Shown: in pieces, positions 13,502-13,898 of the stretch
Position numbering within the stretch: the stretch's first letter is position 1
How the letters are laid out: the number at the start of each line of letters is the position of its first letter
Source of the DNA: Salinisphaera sp035690525
GTDB lineage: Bacteria > Pseudomonadota > Gammaproteobacteria > Nevskiales > Salinisphaeraceae
Assembly (NCBI RefSeq): GCF_035690525.1
Contig: NZ_DASSKM010000162.1
Location: 1 to 13,898, forward strand
DNA: 13,898 nucleotides
Reading direction: 5' to 3'
Notes under the pieces: generated by a model
The model's input: the letters and a program-made list of their open reading frames with translations, nothing else
Database searches by the model: none
Told to the model about the DNA's origin: nothing
Made by a program: the position numbers and the translations under genes

Positions 13502-13898
13502 ATGAATTCACTGCGCCGGGCGTGTCGTGCGCGTGTTGCCGAAATCGACGAGCAGGGCCGGCGCCGGCGCCGGCGCGTCATCGAGGGCGGCCACGGCGCG
13601 CATGTCGTCGTCGACGGCCGCGCCGCGCTCAATTTCTGCAGCAACGATTATCTGGGCCTGGCCGGCGATCCGCGCCTGGCCGAGGCGATGGCCACGGCCG
13701 CGGCGCGTACCGGCGCCGGCGCCGGCGCCTCGCAAATGGTGACCGGGTACAACGCCGAGCACGCCGCCCTCGAATCCGAACTGGCCGACTGGGTGGGACG
13801 CGAGCGCGCGCTGGTCTTTTCGACCGGCTACGCCGCCAACGTCGGTACCATCGCCGCGTTCATGACCAAGCGCGATCATATCGTCGCCGATGCGCGCA
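13502..13898 (+). CDS. bioF: 8-amino-7-oxononanoate synthase, 5' part
   Basis: BioF is a PLP enzyme that joins pimeloyl-ACP (or CoA) and L-alanine to give 8-amino-7-oxononanoate, the first committed step of the biotin ring. About 132 residues are visible before the window edge. Seen are LNFCSNDYLGLAGDPRL, then GAGAGASQMVTGYNAEHAALE (the glycine-rich GxGxGxS...GY...H.LE block) and LADWVGRERALVFSTGYAAN. All match the N-terminal third of the family. The PLP lysine lies beyond the window. A CGGAG site sits five bases before the ATG, 19 bases after the bioB stop, so the two are an operon. An unusual run of six arginines (residues 20-25) is encoded by a CGGCGC repeat. Confidence 0.96.
   Translation, partial: MNSLRRACRARVAEIDEQGRRRRRRVIEGGHGAHVVVDGRAALNFCSNDYLGLAGDPRLAEAMATAAARTGAGAGASQMVTGYNAEHAALESELADWVGRERALVFSTGYAANVGTIAAFMTKRDHIVADAR
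13558..13728. repeat. Two identical 19-bp GC repeats inside bioF
   Basis: CCGGCGCCGGCGCCGGCGC occurs at 13558-13576 and 13710-13728. The first is read as alternating CGG/CGC codons (poly-Arg), the second in another frame as GGC/GCC codons (Gly-Ala). Each is a six-base microsatellite of GGCGCC palindromes and could form strong secondary structure. Confidence 0.8.

Overview
The window is GC-rich chromosomal DNA from a bacterium. The core genes (rpoZ, spoT, ridA, recG, corA, comF, bioB, bioF) and their order point to a gammaproteobacterium. An rpoZ-spoT-ridA-recG neighbourhood resembles that of pseudomonads and related high-GC lineages. Acidic Asp/Asn-rich stretches in the exported PhoX-like protein would suit a marine or halophilic organism. 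The assignment rests on gene content only; no species was identified.

Layout. (1) 1-2574 is an accessory region on the + strand holding two diverged tandem copies of a two-gene cassette. Each copy has a gene whose product ends in a conserved module with a resemblance to peptidoglycan-binding domains, followed with overlapping codons by a lipoprotein gene whose product has a carboxypeptidase-regulatory-like beta-sandwich. In copy 1 the first gene runs in from outside the window. In copy 2 it is a short, N-terminally truncated orphan. The 3' halves of both lipoprotein genes are visibly AT-rich. The layout resembles effector/immunity arrays with orphan modules, but no toxin domain is visible, so this is a hypothesis. 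(2) 2575-3142 has no intact gene. It holds a GC-rich nested tandem repeat, a decayed transposase gene on the - strand with two short direct repeats at its upstream end, and the probable rpoZ promoter. (3) 3143-8282 is the housekeeping block rpoZ, spoT, ridA, recG (RNA polymerase omega, (p)ppGpp metabolism, imine/enamine detoxification, replication-fork repair). gmk, the common upstream neighbour of rpoZ, is absent and the insertion remnant lies in its place. (4) 8426-10474 encodes a Tat-exported lipoprotein phosphatase of the PhoX/DUF839 family. (5) 10518-12377 (- strand) carries comF followed by corA; corA converges on phoX. (6) 12445 to the end is the start of a biotin operon, bioB then bioF. 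bioF is cut by the window edge and comF is divergent from it.

No tRNA, rRNA, CRISPR array or intact insertion sequence was seen. The least explained part is the first 2.6 kb.
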